From contig NZ_SSOC01000002.1 of NCBI RefSeq assembly GCF_004801295.1, forward strand, positions 434,001 to 498,000: DNA of 64,000 bases, in the 5' to 3' direction. The notes beneath the pieces were generated by a model that was given only the letters and a program-made list of their open reading frames with translations, searched no databases and was not told the DNA's origin. The translations under genes and the position numbers were made by a program. This DNA comes from Pseudothauera nasutitermitis (GTDB taxonomy: Bacteria > Pseudomonadota > Gammaproteobacteria > Burkholderiales > Rhodocyclaceae). Shown in pieces: positions 17,997-27,872 of the stretch (its first letter is position 1; each line of letters begins with the position of its first letter).

Positions 17997-18911
17997 TCAC
18001 ACCACGGGTGGCGGGCACGCGGCGTCCGCCGTCTCCAGCAGATGCGCGAGCAGTTCGCGCATGGGGGCGGACAAGCCCTCCCAGTCGCGATAGCAAAGGC
18101 ACAGCCGGCGGCGCGTCCACGCATCGGCAAGGCGCAGCACGCGCAGCGGATGGCGCCTGCGCAGGCGGCACGCGGCGCGCTCCGGCACGATGCCGACGCC
18201 CACGCCGTGGGCGACCAGCTCGCACAGGCCTTCCATGGTCTGCATACGCGCGCGGTAGGCCGGCACACGCCCGATGCGCCGGGCCTGTTCCTCCACCAGT
18301 TCCTGCAAGGCGCTGCCGGCGGCCAGCCCGACGAAGGCTTCGCCCAGCACCTCGGCAAAGCCCGCCCTGCGCTGCGCCGCGCGCGCATGGCCGGGCGGCA
18401 CCACCAGCACCAGGCGGTCCTCCACCAGCGGGCGCACCACCAGACTACCCGCGTCCACCGCGTCGGAAACGATACCCGCTTCGATCAGCCCGGCGGATAC
18501 CGCCTGGACGATCTCCGCGCTGCTGCGTTCGCGCAGATCCACATCGACACGCGGCCGGGCGGCCAGCCACGGCGCCAGCCGCGCGGGCAGGAAATCGCTC
18601 AGCGCGGCGGTGTTGGCGTGCAGGCACACGGTGCCGCGCAGGCCGCTGGCGAACTCGCGCAGTTCGCCCTGCATGCGTTCGCGCTGGCGCAGGATCAGGC
18701 GGGCGTGATGGGCCAGCGCCTCGCCCGCTGGCGTCAGCGCCACCCCGCGCGGCAGGCGTTCCAGCAGGCGCACGCCGGCGTCGGCCTCGATGGCGCGCAG
18801 GCGCTCGCTGGCCGAGGCCAGCGCCAGATGGGCGCGTGCCGCGCCCTGGGTGATGCTGCCGGCGTCGACGACGCTGAGGAACAGCCGGAGGTCGGCCAGA
18901 TCGAGTCGCAT
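17997..18911 (-). CDS. LysR-family transcriptional regulator
   Basis: 304 residues. N-terminal winged helix (residues 3-62; LRLFLSVVDAGSITQGAARA is the recognition region) and a C-terminal periplasmic-binding-like effector domain. It is divergent from a TauE/SafE-type permease with a 93-bp shared spacer, the standard layout for a LysR protein controlling its neighbour. Effector unknown. Confidence 0.92.
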   Translation of the reverse strand: MRLDLADLRLFLSVVDAGSITQGAARAHLALASASERLRAIEADAGVRLLERLPRGVALTPAGEALAHHARLILRQRERMQGELREFASGLRGTVCLHANTAALSDFLPARLAPWLAARPRVDVDLRERSSAEIVQAVSAGLIEAGIVSDAVDAGSLVVRPLVEDRLVLVVPPGHARAAQRRAGFAEVLGEAFVGLAAGSALQELVEEQARRIGRVPAYRARMQTMEGLCELVAHGVGVGIVPERAACRLRRRHPLRVLRLADAWTRRRLCLCYRDWEGLSAPMRELLAHLLETADAACPPPVV

Positions 18912-19004
18912 GGAAGCTCCCGCATGCAGTGCCTTCGGAAAAACCGAAGGCCATGAGGATGGTTCCGCATTGTGCCAGCGCGCCGCCCGAGGCCCAATCG
19001 GCGC

Positions 19005-19760
19005 ATGGAAAACATCATCTCCGGTACAACCTTATTCGCGCTCATCGGCGCGGTGTTCATCGCTGCCGGGCTGGTCAAGGGCATCAGCGGCATGGGCCTG
19101 CCCACCGTGGCCATGGGCCTGCTCGGCGGCCTGCTGACGCCGGTCGCGGCCGCCGCGCTGCTGGTCGTGCCCTCCTTCGTCACCAACGTCTGGCAACTGC
19201 TGGACGGCGCCCGTACCGCCGCCCTGCTGCGTCGCCTGGCGCCGATGATGGCGGGCGTGCTGCTCGGCACGGTGCCGGGCACGCTGCTGCTAACGCGCGT
19301 CGACGCGCGCTGGTCCGCCTGCGCGCTCGGGCTGGCGCTGGCCGCCTACGCCCTGTATGCGCTGTGCGCGCCGCCGCTGTCGATTCCAGCGCGCGCGGAG
19401 CGCTGGCTGTCGCCCGTCGTCGGCCTGGCGACGGGGATCGTCACCGGTGCCACCGGGGTGTTCGTCATCCCCGCCGTGCCCTACCTGCAGGCGCTCGGGC
19501 TGGAGAAGGACGAACTGGTGCAGGCGCTGGGGCTGTCCTTCACCATCTCGACCGTCGCCCTCGCCTTCGGGCTGGCCCTGCACGGCGCATTCCGCGTCGA
19601 CCAGCTCGGCCTGTCCACGCTGGCCGTGCTGCCGGCCCTGGCCGGCATGTGGCTGGGGCAGAAGATCCGCCGGCGCATCGGCGCGCAGACTTTCCGCCGC
19701 GCCTTCCTGGCGCTCCTGCTGCTGCTCGGCCTGGAACTGATGTCCCGCCCCTTCGTCTAG
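19005..19760 (+). CDS. TauE/SafE-family membrane permease
   Basis: 251 residues from ATG 19005 with about eight hydrophobic segments. The two-fold repeat of the family is visible in AGLVKGISGMGLPTVAMGLL and VVGLATGIVTGATGVFVIPA. Relatives export sulfite, sulfoacetate or other organic anions, but substrates vary widely. Paired with the divergent LysR gene. A start at 18972 would add 11 Arg/Pro-rich residues and is less likely. Confidence 0.88.
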   Translation: MENIISGTTLFALIGAVFIAAGLVKGISGMGLPTVAMGLLGGLLTPVAAAALLVVPSFVTNVWQLLDGARTAALLRRLAPMMAGVLLGTVPGTLLLTRVDARWSACALGLALAAYALYALCAPPLSIPARAERWLSPVVGLATGIVTGATGVFVIPAVPYLQALGLEKDELVQALGLSFTISTVALAFGLALHGAFRVDQLGLSTLAVLPALAGMWLGQKIRRRIGAQTFRRAFLALLLLLGLELMSRPFV

Positions 19761-19806
19761 GCGCGCGCTGGCCTCCGCGGCACCGATCGGGTAGGATGGC
19801 CTGCAC

Positions 19807-19853
19807 TGAGGACGACCTCACCCACCGCGGGAACCACGTCCGGGACGGCCCGG
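19807..19853 (+). promoter_or_regulatory. Guanidine-II (mini-ykkC) riboswitch
   Basis: Two small hairpins with the class-defining ACGR loops: TGAGG-ACGA-CCTCA (19807-19820) and CCGGG-ACGG-CCCGG (19840-19853), separated by 19 bp. Both stems are perfectly paired. The AAGGAG ribosome site (19866-19871) and the ATG of a small SMR-family exporter follow at once. Known mini-ykkC riboswitches bind free guanidinium and raise translation of exporters of this type. Confidence 0.9.
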
Positions 19854-19877
19854 CTCTTGCATCGCAAGGAGAGCCAC

Positions 19878-20192
19878 ATGGCTTGGATTCTGTTGACCTT
19901 GGCCGGCCTGCTCGAAGTCATCTGGGCGTTTTCCATGAAGCTGTCGCAGGGCTTCACCCGGCTCGGCCCCTCCCTCATCACCCTCGTCACCATGGCCGCC
20001 AGCTTCGCGCTGCTGTCCATCTCGATGAAGACCCTGCCGCTGGGCACCGCCTACACGATCTGGACCGGCATCGGCGCGGTTGGCGCCTTCGTGGTCGGCA
20101 TCCTGTTCCTGCACGAACCGGCCAGCGCCATGCGGATCACCGCCGCCGTGCTGATCGTCTCCGGCATCGTGCTGATGAAGCTGTCGTCCTGA
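19878..20192 (+). CDS. gdx: Guanidinium exporter (SMR family, Gdx/SugE)
   Basis: 104 residues, four transmembrane helices, small multidrug resistance fold. Begins MAWILLTLAGLLEVIWAFSM, with the essential helix-1 Glu (position 13) in LLEVIWA. GTAYTIWTGIGAVGAF and EPASAMRI are typical of the SugE/Gdx subgroup rather than EmrE. A guanidine-II riboswitch directly upstream makes guanidinium/H+ exchange the most likely role. The ATG at 19878, 6 bp after AAGGAG, is preferred over the in-frame TTG at 19857. A terminator follows. Confidence 0.93.
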   Translation: MAWILLTLAGLLEVIWAFSMKLSQGFTRLGPSLITLVTMAASFALLSISMKTLPLGTAYTIWTGIGAVGAFVVGILFLHEPASAMRITAAVLIVSGIVLMKLSS

Positions 20193-20195
20193 ACG

Positions 20196-20228
20196 AAAAG
20201 CCCTGCCCGGTATCGGACAGGGCTTTTT
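20196..20228 (+). terminator. Intrinsic terminator after gdx
   Basis: Ten-bp stem AAAAGCCCTG / CAGGGCTTTT with a 12-nt loop, ending in a T-run, starting 3 bp after the gdx stop. Confidence 0.9.
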
Positions 20229-20307
20229 CATTGCGCCATGATTCCCGTGCCGCATTTCAGCGGCCACCGCACGATGTGCAGGCACTCGGCGGCGCGGGCG
20301 AAACCGG

Positions 20308-20490
20308 CTATGCCAGACTGGCGCTGTCGATGACGAAGCGGTACTTCACATCGCCCTTCAGCATGCGCTCGTAGGCGCCATTGATTTCATCGGCACGGAT
20401 CAGTTCGATGTCGGCCACAATGTCGAGCACGCGGGTGTCGATGCCCTCCATCGGCGTGGCCTGGATGCCCAGCGATCCGGCACCGACCAC
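20308..20490 (-). pseudogene. C-terminal remnant of a zinc-type alcohol dehydrogenase (YahK/CAD-like)
   Basis: 60 codons survive. The end ADIELIRADEIN, then GAYERMLKGDVKYRFVID, is the characteristic C-terminus of YahK-type NADP-dependent alcohol dehydrogenases, which are about 350 residues long. The part before it (GAGSLGIQATPMEGIDTR) only partly resembles the expected sequence, so it is degraded. The remaining ~290 codons are absent: guaA's 3' end begins 10 bp upstream. A deletion relic of a once intact gene. Confidence 0.75.
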
Positions 20491-20500
20491 CCGGCGGGGG

Positions 20501-22066
20501 TCACTCCCACTCGATCGTCGCCGGCGGCTTGCCCGAGATGTCGTACACCACCCGGTTGATGCCGCGCACTTCGTTGATGATGCGATTGCTGACCTTGCCC
20601 AGCAGGCTGTGCGGCAGTTCGGCCCAGTGGGCGGTCATGAAGTCCTGGGTCTGCACGGCGCGCAGCGCCACCACGTATTCGTAGGTGCGCCCGTCGCCCA
20701 TCACGCCCACGCTCTTCACCGGCAGAAACACGGCGAAGGCCTGGCTGGTCTTGTCGTACCAGTCGGCGGCGCGCAATTCGTCGATGAAGATGGCGTCAGC
20801 GCGGCGCAGCAGGTCGGCGTATTCCTGTTTCACTTCGCCGAGGATACGCACGCCCAGGCCCGGCCCCGGGAAGGGGTGGCGGTACACCATGTCGTGCGGC
20901 AGGCCGAGGGCCACGCCCAGTTCGCGCACTTCGTCCTTGAACAGGTCGCGCAGCGGTTCGAGCAGCTTCAGGCCCAGGGTTTCCGGCAGGCCGCCAACGT
21001 TGTGATGGCTCTTGATGGTGTGCGCCTTCTTGCTCTTGGCGCCGCCGGACTCGATCACGTCCGGGTAGATGGTGCCTTGCGCCAGCCACTTCGCGTTCGG
21101 AAGCTTCTTCGCCTCGGCCTGGAACACCTCGACGAACTCGCGGCCGATGATCTTGCGTTTCTGTTCGGGGTCGGTGACCCCTTTCAGATGCCCCATGAAC
21201 TGTTCGGTGGCATCCACATGCACGACCTTGGCGTGCAGGCGGCCGGCGAACATTTCCATGACCAGCTTGCCTTCGTTGAGGCGCAGCAGGCCGTGGTCGA
21301 CGAACACGCAGGTGAGCTGGTCGCCAATGGCGCGGTGGATCAGCGCGGCAGCCACGGAGGAATCCACACCGCCGGACAGGCCGAGGATGACCTCCTCGTC
21401 GCCGACCTGCTCGCGGATCTTCTGCACGGCCTCCTCGATGTAGCCCGGCATGTTCCAGTCGTTGCCGCAGCCGCAGATCTCATGCACGAAGCGTGCGATG
21501 ATCTCCTTGCCCTTGATGGTGTGGGTGACCTCGGGGTGGAACTGCACGCCGTAGAAGCCGCGCGCCTCGTCGGCCATCGCGGCGATGGGAGTGGATTCGT
21601 TGCTGCCGATTACCTTGAAGCCCGGCGGCAGGCCGGTGACCTTGTCGCCGTGGCTCATCCACACGTCGAGCAGGCCGTGGCCCTCGGCGTTGGTCCGATC
21701 CTCGATGCCCTCGAACAGTTTCGAATGGCCGCGTGCGCGCATCTCGGCGTAGCCGAACTCGCGCTTGGTGGAGCCTTCCACCTTGCCGCCGAGCTGGCTA
21801 GCCATGGTCTGCATGCCGTAGCAGATGCCCAGCACCGGCACGCCGAGTTCGAACACGGCCTGCGGGGCACGCCAGTCCTGCGCCTCGTACACCGAGTTCG
21901 GCCCGCCCGAGAGGATCACGCCCTGCGCGCCGAATTCACGCACGAAGTCGTCGGACACGTCGAAGGGGTGCAGTTCGCAATACACCTGCTGCTCGCGCAC
22001 GCGGCGGGCGATGAGCTGCGAGACCTGGGAACCGAAATCGAGGATGAGGATTTTCTGGTGGGACAT
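20501..22066 (-). CDS. guaA: GMP synthase (glutamine-hydrolysing)
   Basis: 521 residues, full length. N-terminal class I glutamine amidotransferase (nucleophile Cys in GICYGMQTM, His-Glu in FHPEVTHT), then the PP-loop ATP pyrophosphatase [10 protein letters not shown], and the dimerisation domain ending [10 protein letters not shown]. Converts XMP to GMP. Lies 63 bp after guaB in the same direction; a hairpin sits in the gap. Confidence 0.98.
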   Translation of the reverse strand: MSHQKILILDFGSQVSQLIARRVREQQVYCELHPFDVSDDFVREFGAQGVILSGGPNSVYEAQDWRAPQAVFELGVPVLGICYGMQTMASQLGGKVEGSTKREFGYAEMRARGHSKLFEGIEDRTNAEGHGLLDVWMSHGDKVTGLPPGFKVIGSNESTPIAAMADEARGFYGVQFHPEVTHTIKGKEIIARFVHEICGCGNDWNMPGYIEEAVQKIREQVGDEEVILGLSGGVDSSVAAALIHRAIGDQLTCVFVDHGLLRLNEGKLVMEMFAGRLHAKVVHVDATEQFMGHLKGVTDPEQKRKIIGREFVEVFQAEAKKLPNAKWLAQGTIYPDVIESGGAKSKKAHTIKSHHNVGGLPETLGLKLLEPLRDLFKDEVRELGVALGLPHDMVYRHPFPGPGLGVRILGEVKQEYADLLRRADAIFIDELRAADWYDKTSQAFAVFLPVKSVGVMGDGRTYEYVVALRAVQTQDFMTAHWAELPHSLLGKVSNRIINEVRGINRVVYDISGKPPATIEWE

Positions 22067-22093
22067 GGGAATCGTCCTGTGGAAAAGAAGAAA

Positions 22094-22109
22094 GGCGGCC
22101 GCAGCCGCC
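22094..22109 (-). terminator. Hairpin between guaB and guaA, attenuator-like
   Basis: Six-bp GC stem (GGCGGC / GCCGCC) with a CGCA loop, followed on the minus strand by TTTCTTCTTTT. The T-rich tail is interrupted, so it may reduce rather than stop read-through into guaA. Confidence 0.45.
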
Positions 22110-22129
22110 TCGAATGCAGGCAGGGCCGA

Positions 22130-23590
22130 TCAATCGACGTGGTAGTTCGGCGCTTCCTTGGTGATCTGCACGTCGTGCACGTGCGACTCGCGCACGCCCG
22201 CCGAGGTGATTTCGACGAACTGCGCGCGCTGGTGCATGGCCTCGACGCTTTCGCAGCCCAGGTAGCCCATCGACGCGCGCAGGCCGCCGATCAATTGATG
22301 GATCACCGCGTTGACCGGCCCCTTGTAGGGCACGCGGCCTTCGATGCCTTCCGGCACCAGTTTCTCGACGTTGGCGGTGCTGTCCTGGAAATAGCGGTCC
22401 GCCGCGCCCTGCTGCATGGCGCCCAGCGAGCCCATGCCGCGATAGGACTTGTACGAGCGCCCCTGGAACAGCACGGTCTCGCCCGGCGCTTCCTCGGTGC
22501 CGGCGAACAGGCCGCCGAGCATCACGCAGTTGGCGCCGGCAGCGATCGCCTTGGCGATGTCGCCGGAGAAGCGGATGCCGCCATCGGCGATCAGCGGAAC
22601 GTCCGGGCTGGCCAGCGCGCCGGCGACGTTGTCGATGGCGGTGATCTGCGGCACGCCCACGCCGGCGATGATGCGCGTGGTGCAGATCGAGCCGGGACCG
22701 ATGCCGACCTTGACGGCGTCCGCGCCGGCATCGGCCAGCGCACGCGCGGCGTCACCGGTGGCGATGTTGCCGCCGATGACTTCGATGCGCGGAAAACGCT
22801 TCTTGACCCAGTTGACGCGCTCGAGCACGCCCTGCGAATGGCCGTGCGCGGTATCCACCACGATCACGTCCACCCCGGCCTCGGCGAGCAGTTCAGCCCG
22901 TTCCTCGGTGCCCTCGCCCACGCCGATCGCCGCGCCCACGCGCAGGCGGCCCTGCTCGTCCTTGGCGGCCTCGGGGTGCTCGGTGGCCTTCATCATGTCC
23001 TTGACGGTGATCAGGCCGCGCAGGTCGCCGGCCTCATTGACCACCAGCACGCGCTCGAGGCGATGCACGCGGAGCAGTTCGCGGGCCTCGTCCAGGCTGG
23101 CGCCCTCGCGCACGGTCACCAGGCGCTCCTGCGGGGTCATGATGGCGGAAACCGGCTGGTCCAGATTGGTCTCGAAACGCAGGTCGCGGTTGGTGACGAT
23201 GCCCACCACCTTGCTGCCTTCGACCACCGGCACGCCGGAGAACTTGTTCTGCCGGGTGAGCGCGACCACTTCACGCACGCTCATGGTCGGCGGAATGGTC
23301 AGCGGATCCTTCAGCACACCGGACTCGAAACGCTTCACCTTGAGCACTTCGGCGGCCTGCTGCTTGGCGGTGAGATTCTTGTGAACGATGCCGATCCCGC
23401 CTTCCTGCGCCAGCGCAATGGCCAGACGCGCCTCGGTGACCGTATCCATGGCCGCGGAGACGAGCGGAAGATTGATGCGGATGTTGCGGGTGAGGCGGGT
23501 TTGCAGGCGAACGTCCCGGGGCAGGACGTTGGAATGGGCGGGGATGAGAAGGACGTCATCGAACGTCAGCGCCTTCTGGATCACTCGCAT
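22130..23590 (-). CDS. guaB: Inosine-5'-monophosphate dehydrogenase
   Basis: 486 residues from ATG 23590. TIM barrel begins [20 protein letters not shown]. Two CBS domains are inserted at about residues 90-205, and the catalytic Cys loop is [17 protein letters not shown]. Flap residues and the C-terminal [10 protein letters not shown] are in place. Converts IMP to XMP, the committed step of GMP synthesis. In-frame codons continue upstream, but this start agrees with the family, and a promoter lies about 30-55 bp before it. Confidence 0.98.
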   Translation of the reverse strand: MRVIQKALTFDDVLLIPAHSNVLPRDVRLQTRLTRNIRINLPLVSAAMDTVTEARLAIALAQEGGIGIVHKNLTAKQQAAEVLKVKRFESGVLKDPLTIPPTMSVREVVALTRQNKFSGVPVVEGSKVVGIVTNRDLRFETNLDQPVSAIMTPQERLVTVREGASLDEARELLRVHRLERVLVVNEAGDLRGLITVKDMMKATEHPEAAKDEQGRLRVGAAIGVGEGTEERAELLAEAGVDVIVVDTAHGHSQGVLERVNWVKKRFPRIEVIGGNIATGDAARALADAGADAVKVGIGPGSICTTRIIAGVGVPQITAIDNVAGALASPDVPLIADGGIRFSGDIAKAIAAGANCVMLGGLFAGTEEAPGETVLFQGRSYKSYRGMGSLGAMQQGAADRYFQDSTANVEKLVPEGIEGRVPYKGPVNAVIHQLIGGLRASMGYLGCESVEAMHQRAQFVEITSAGVRESHVHDVQITKEAPNYHVD

Positions 23591-23617
23591 GGCTTCTATC
23601 CTTTCGACCAAATCCGT

Positions 23618-23646
23618 ATTATACAGACCGCCCTGTGTCTTGTAAG
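23618..23646 (-). promoter_or_regulatory. Sigma-70 promoter of guaBA
   Basis: Minus strand: -35 CTTACA (23641-23646), 17-bp spacer, -10 TATAAT (23618-23623), about 28 bp before the guaB ATG. Confidence 0.65.
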
Positions 23647-23674
23647 CAGGGCGCCATCCGGGAAATCCGCAGCC

Positions 23675-24244
23675 ATGACGCAGAAACGCCCCGCTCCGTT
23701 CGCCGTGCCCGCCCTGCTGGGCGCGCTGCTCGCCCTCGTGTTCGCCACCGCCGCGCAGGCGCAGATCTACACCTGGAAGGACCGCGACGGGCGCGTGCAT
23801 TACTCCGACACTCCGCCGCCCGCCGGCGAGGTGAAGACCATGGGCCCGGCCCGCCGCACGGCCCCGCCCCCCGCCGCCGAAGCGGAAGGCAGCGCAGCCG
23901 GTAACGGCGGCGCCGAAGGCGAAGGCGGCGAAGCACCCGTGGTGGCCACGCCCCCGCCCGCCAATGCGCAGGACGACGAACCCACGCTGGCCGAGCGCGA
24001 ACTGGAGTTCCGCCAGCGCCGCGCGGCGGAAGAAGAGGCCCGCGCCAAGGCGGAAGAGGAAAGCCGACGCCAGGCCGAGCGTTCACGCGCCTGCGAGCAG
24101 GCGCGCAACCAGCTTGCCGCCCTGCAGTCGGGCCAGCGCGTGGCGCGCTTCAATGCCAAGGGCGAACGCGAGTTCATGGACGACGCCACGCGCGCCGCGG
24201 AAATCCAGCGCGCGCAGGAATTCGTCAGCGCCCAGTGCAATTGA
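23675..24244 (+). CDS. DUF4124-domain exported protein
   Basis: 189 residues. Signal peptide (about 1-30, ending ATAAQA), then a short DUF4124 domain with the motif [19 protein letters not shown], followed by a Pro/Ala/Gly linker and a charged, probably coiled-coil region ([20 protein letters not shown]). Two C-terminal Cys (in ACEQARN and QCN) could form a disulfide. Likely periplasmic; the function of DUF4124 proteins is unknown. It diverges from guaB across an 84-bp spacer. Confidence 0.85.
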   Translation: MTQKRPAPFAVPALLGALLALVFATAAQAQIYTWKDRDGRVHYSDTPPPAGEVKTMGPARRTAPPPAAEAEGSAAGNGGAEGEGGEAPVVATPPPANAQDDEPTLAERELEFRQRRAAEEEARAKAEEESRRQAERSRACEQARNQLAALQSGQRVARFNAKGEREFMDDATRAAEIQRAQEFVSAQCN

Positions 24245-24289
24245 GCCGACGGATGGTCGTGGCGCGTGCATGGGCACGCCCGCGGACGA

Positions 24290-24613
24290 TCAGCCCTCGG
24301 CCTCTCCGCCGCCCTTCTTCATCGCCTTGCCTTCATCGGCGCGCTTCTTGCGTACCGCCTTGGGATCGGCGATGAGCGGGCGGTAGATCTCTACCCGGTC
24401 GCAGTCGCGCAGCACGGCATCGCCTTTCACCAGCCTGGCGAAGATGCCCAGTTTGCTGGGGCCATCCACATCGATTTCCGGATATCTGCCCAGCAGGCCG
24501 GAAGCCTCCACCGCCTCGCGCACCGTCGCGCCGGCGGGCAGGCTCAGCCGCACCAGCTCCTGGCGCCGGGGCAAGGCGTAGACCACTTCCACATGGATGA
24601 GTCCGGCGGCCAC
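24290..24613 (-). CDS. rnfH: RnfH family protein (UPF0125)
   Basis: 107 residues from a GTG start at 24613, two bases after the ratA stop. Ubiquitin-like fold: HVEVVYALPRRQELVRLSLP, then GATVREAVEASGLL and VEIYRPLIADPKAVRKKRAD. The C-terminal tail is Lys/Glu/Gly-rich. Co-occurs with ratA in most proteobacteria; the molecular function is not established. No in-frame ATG exists nearby, so GTG is the best start. Confidence 0.88.
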   Translation of the reverse strand: MAAGLIHVEVVYALPRRQELVRLSLPAGATVREAVEASGLLGRYPEIDVDGPSKLGIFARLVKGDAVLRDCDRVEIYRPLIADPKAVRKKRADEGKAMKKGGGEAEG

Positions 24614-24615
24614 GT

Positions 24616-25053
24616 TCAGACCTTCGGGTACACCAGCGCGGCGCGCTTGACGAAGGAATCCACGAAGGTGTTGGCGATGTGGCTGAACACCGGCCCCAGC
24701 GCCTTTTCGAGCAGCCTGCTGGAAAACTCGTAGCGCAGGCCGAATTCGATCTTGCACGCCGTGTCGCCCAGCGCGATGAAGCGCCAGTGGCCGTTCAGAT
24801 GCTTGAACGGGCCTTCCTTCAGGCGGATCAGCATTTCCTCGGGCCGGCGCTTTGCGTTCTCGGTGCTGAACTGCGCCTTGATGCCGTGGTAGTTGATGTG
24901 CAGCGTGGCGGCGGTGTGGGTGTCGTTGCGCACATGCACCTCGGCCCCGCCGCACCAGGGCAGGAAGGCCGGGTAATCCTCGCAGCGGTCGACCAGGTCG
25001 AACATCTGCGCGGGGGTGAATTCGATCAGAACGGTCTTGTTGACTTCGGCCAT
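24616..25053 (-). CDS. ratA: RatA-family START-domain protein (CoQ10-binding / ribosome-association type)
   Basis: 145 residues from ATG 25053. START/Coq10-like fold: [36 protein letters not shown] and a C-terminal [16 protein letters not shown] helix. E. coli RatA was described as blocking 70S formation, while the fold resembles CoQ10-binding proteins; both are family knowledge. Divergent from smpB, the standard arrangement. Confidence 0.92.
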   Translation of the reverse strand: MAEVNKTVLIEFTPAQMFDLVDRCEDYPAFLPWCGGAEVHVRNDTHTAATLHINYHGIKAQFSTENAKRRPEEMLIRLKEGPFKHLNGHWRFIALGDTACKIEFGLRYEFSSRLLEKALGPVFSHIANTFVDSFVKRAALVYPKV

Positions 25054-25151
25054 CTTGGGGGAGACTCGGGCGCCATGGCGAACTGCTAGAATGCCCGATT
25101 CTACCGCAAAGGCGCGAGCGCCCGCCCGCACGCGCCGGACGATCCAGAACC

Positions 25152-25598
25152 ATGAGCATCATCGACAACCGCAAGGCCTTCCACGACTACTTCATCGAGG
25201 AAAAGCACGAGGCCGGCATCGTCCTCGAAGGCTGGGAGGTGAAGGCCATCCGCGCGGGGCGCGCGAACATCAAGGAATCCTACGTGGTGATCCGCAATGG
25301 GGAGATCTTTCTTTTCGGCATGCACATCACCCCGCTGGCCAGCGCCTCCACGCACATCCATGCCGACCCCACGCGCACGCGCAAGCTGCTGCTGCACGCC
25401 CACGAGATCGACAAGCTGATCGGCAAGGTGGAACGTGCCGGCTACTCGCTGATCCCGCTCGACCTGCACTACAGCAAAGGCCGCGTGAAGGCCACCGTGG
25501 GCCTCGCCAAGGGCAAGAAACAGTACGACAAGCGCGAGGACGAGAAGAAGCGCGACTGGGAGCGCGAGAAGCAGCGCCTGATGCGCGTGAAGGCCTGA
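25152..25598 (+). CDS. smpB: SsrA-binding protein SmpB
   Basis: 148 residues. Binds tmRNA and delivers it to stalled ribosomes. Typical start [16 protein letters not shown], the oligonucleotide-binding core [19 protein letters not shown], and the Lys-rich C-terminal tail [20 protein letters not shown] that mimics an mRNA/anticodon. No tmRNA gene (ssrA) is within the window. Confidence 0.98.
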   Translation: MSIIDNRKAFHDYFIEEKHEAGIVLEGWEVKAIRAGRANIKESYVVIRNGEIFLFGMHITPLASASTHIHADPTRTRKLLLHAHEIDKLIGKVERAGYSLIPLDLHYSKGRVKATVGLAKGKKQYDKREDEKKRDWEREKQRLMRVKA

Positions 25599-25645
25599 GC
25601 CCCCACCGGCTTGCGACCCACCGAACCTCACAAGGAGCACCCCGC

Positions 25646-26227
25646 ATGACCCTGTTGATTCTCGGCCTCGCGCTGTTCCTCGCCGTGCATTCTGTGCGTC
25701 TCTTCGCCGACGGCTGGCGTACCCGGCAGATCGCCCGCGTGGGCACGCTGCAGTACCGCATCGGCCATTCCGTGCTGGCGCTCGCCGGGCTGGTGCTGAT
25801 CGTCATCGGCTACGCGCAGGCCCGCCTGGATCCGCTGTGGCTGTGGCAGACGCCGATCTGGACGCGCCACCTGGCCGCCCTGCTCACCCTGCCGGCCTTC
25901 CTCCTGCTGGCCGCGGCCTGTGTGCCGGGCACGCACCTGAAGGCGCGCATCAGTCATCCGCTGCTGGCCGCCGTGAAGCTGTGGGCGCTGGCGCACCTGC
26001 TGGCCAACAACACGCTGGCCGACCTGCTGCTGTTCGGCGGCTTCCTGGTCTGGTCGGTGGCGGCCTTCGCGGTCTCACGCCGGCGCGACCGCCGCGAGGG
26101 CAAGGCGCGCCCGGCGGCTGCCGTGCGCAACGACGCGATCGCGGTGGTGCTCGGCGTGCTGGCCTGGGGCGTCATGGCGCGCTTCCTCCACGCCCCGCTG
26201 TTCGGCGTCGCGCCGTTCGGCGGCTGA
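25646..26227 (+). CDS. NnrU-family membrane protein
   Basis: 193 residues with five or six hydrophobic segments. MTLLILGLALFLAVHSVRLF and VGTLQYRIGHSVLALAGLVL are hallmarks of the NnrU family, first named for a protein needed for nitrite/NO reduction in denitrifiers. No denitrification genes are nearby, so that role is not shown here. CAAGGAG precedes the ATG by 8 bp. Ends 13 bp from the convergent selO. Confidence 0.85.
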   Translation: MTLLILGLALFLAVHSVRLFADGWRTRQIARVGTLQYRIGHSVLALAGLVLIVIGYAQARLDPLWLWQTPIWTRHLAALLTLPAFLLLAAACVPGTHLKARISHPLLAAVKLWALAHLLANNTLADLLLFGGFLVWSVAAFAVSRRRDRREGKARPAAAVRNDAIAVVLGVLAWGVMARFLHAPLFGVAPFGG

Positions 26228-26240
26228 AATACCCGACGGC

Positions 26241-27803
26241 TCAGGAACTGCAGGACAGCATCGAGCAGCCGGCGCGCTCGCGCGCCCAGTCCGGCCGGCG
26301 CGCGGCATGGGCTTGCGCGCCGGGCTGTTCCTCGTAGGGCCGGCGCAGCACTTCCATCAGCATCCTGGTCGGCGCCAGATCGCCCTGCTCCGCCGCGTCG
26401 ATGGCCTGCTGGGCCAGCCAGTTGCGCGGCACGTAGAGCGGATTGGCGGCGTGCATGCGCGCCACGCGTTCGGCAACTGGGCGGTTTTCCATACGCAGGC
26501 GAGCGGCGTGCGTGCCGAGCCAAGCAAGCAACTCCTCGCCGTACTCGGCCCGCCGCTGCGGGGAATAGAAAGCCTCTTCCAGCGGGGCCAGCGAGGGCGT
26601 GCCGATATCCACGTCCGCCAGGTAGCGGAAAAACAAGGTCATGTCGATTTCCGCGCGCGTCATCAGCCGGTGCAGCGCGTCGAGACGGTCGGCATCGTCG
26701 TCGTTCAGGGCCTCGGCCAGCCCCAGCTTGTCGGCCTGCATGCGCCGGCTGGCGGCCTCGTAGCTCGCCACATAATGCTCCAGCCCGGCATGCAGCGGCT
26801 TCACATCGCCGAACAGCGGATACAGCGCATTGGCCAGTTGCAGCAGATTCCAGTGCGCCACGCGCGGCTGGTGGCCGAAGCGGTAGCGCCGCCCGCCGGC
26901 ATCGGTGGTGTTGGGCGTCCAGCCCGGATCGAAGTTGTCGATCCAGCCATACGGGCCGTAATCGATGGTCAGGCCCAGGATGGACATGTTGTCGGTGTTC
27001 ATCACCCCATGCACGAAGCCCACGCGCATCCAGTGCGCCACCATGCGCGCGGTGCGCTCGCAGACCTCCAGGAACCACGCTGCGCGGCGCTCCGCCGGGC
27101 TGCCGTCGATCCACGGAAAATCGCGCGCGATGACGAAGTCGGCCAGCCGTTCGAGCACCTCCAGTTCGCCGCGCGCGGTGAAGATCTCGAAGTTGCCGAA
27201 GCGCACGAAGGATGGCGCCAGCCGGCACACCACCGCGCCCGGTTCCGGGCGCGGATGACCGTCGTAGAACATGTCGCGCACTACCTCCTCGCCGGTGCCC
27301 ACCAGGCACAGGGCCCGCGTGGTGGGCACGCCGAGATGGTGCATGGCCTCGCTGCACAGGAATTCGCGCAACGAGGAACGCAGCACCGCGCGGCCATCGG
27401 CATGGCGCGCGTAGGGCGTGGGGCCGGCGCCCTTCAGTTGCAGCTCCTGGCGGCCGTGGCGGGCGGTGAGCACCTCGCCCAGGCTGATCGCCCGGCCGTC
27501 GCCCAACTGCCCTGCCCACTGGCCGAACTGGTGGCCGCCGTAGCACGCGGCGTAGGGCTGCATGCCGGGCAGCAGGCGGTTGCCGGCGAACACCTCGGCG
27601 AAGGCCGGCGAGTGCCCCCCGACCTCGTCGAAGCCGAGCATGTCCGCCACTTCGCGCGACCAGGCGAGCAATTCCGGCGCGGCCACCGGCGTGGGCAATA
27701 CGCGCGAGTAGCACGCGCCGGATACCTGGCGCACGCCCGGCGCCGCGCTGGGGTCGGCGGGCAGTTCGCGCACGAAACGGTTGTCGAAGACGAGATGGTC
27801 CAT
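26241..27803 (-). CDS. selO: Protein adenylyltransferase SelO (YdiU)
   Basis: 520 residues. Pseudokinase-fold enzyme that AMPylates proteins on Ser/Thr/Tyr. Family blocks: [80 protein letters not shown]. Many SelO proteins outside enterobacteria end with a selenocysteine or Cys-rich tail; this one ends CSMLSCSS. It follows the DinG-like gene by 69 bp. Confidence 0.95.
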   Translation of the reverse strand: MDHLVFDNRFVRELPADPSAAPGVRQVSGACYSRVLPTPVAAPELLAWSREVADMLGFDEVGGHSPAFAEVFAGNRLLPGMQPYAACYGGHQFGQWAGQLGDGRAISLGEVLTARHGRQELQLKGAGPTPYARHADGRAVLRSSLREFLCSEAMHHLGVPTTRALCLVGTGEEVVRDMFYDGHPRPEPGAVVCRLAPSFVRFGNFEIFTARGELEVLERLADFVIARDFPWIDGSPAERRAAWFLEVCERTARMVAHWMRVGFVHGVMNTDNMSILGLTIDYGPYGWIDNFDPGWTPNTTDAGGRRYRFGHQPRVAHWNLLQLANALYPLFGDVKPLHAGLEHYVASYEAASRRMQADKLGLAEALNDDDADRLDALHRLMTRAEIDMTLFFRYLADVDIGTPSLAPLEEAFYSPQRRAEYGEELLAWLGTHAARLRMENRPVAERVARMHAANPLYVPRNWLAQQAIDAAEQGDLAPTRMLMEVLRRPYEEQPGAQAHAARRPDWARERAGCSMLSCSS

Positions 27804-27872
27804 CGGGGTCGGAGGCAGGATCGTTATGGTTGATGTGATTGAGAGTGGCGCCCCCGCGCGCCGGTTCTCCGC

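Noticed and set aside
20381-23674. Long plus-strand frame ahead of the DUF4124 gene
   Set aside because: It runs antisense through guaA and guaB and only its last 190 codons carry a signal peptide and the DUF4124 motif.
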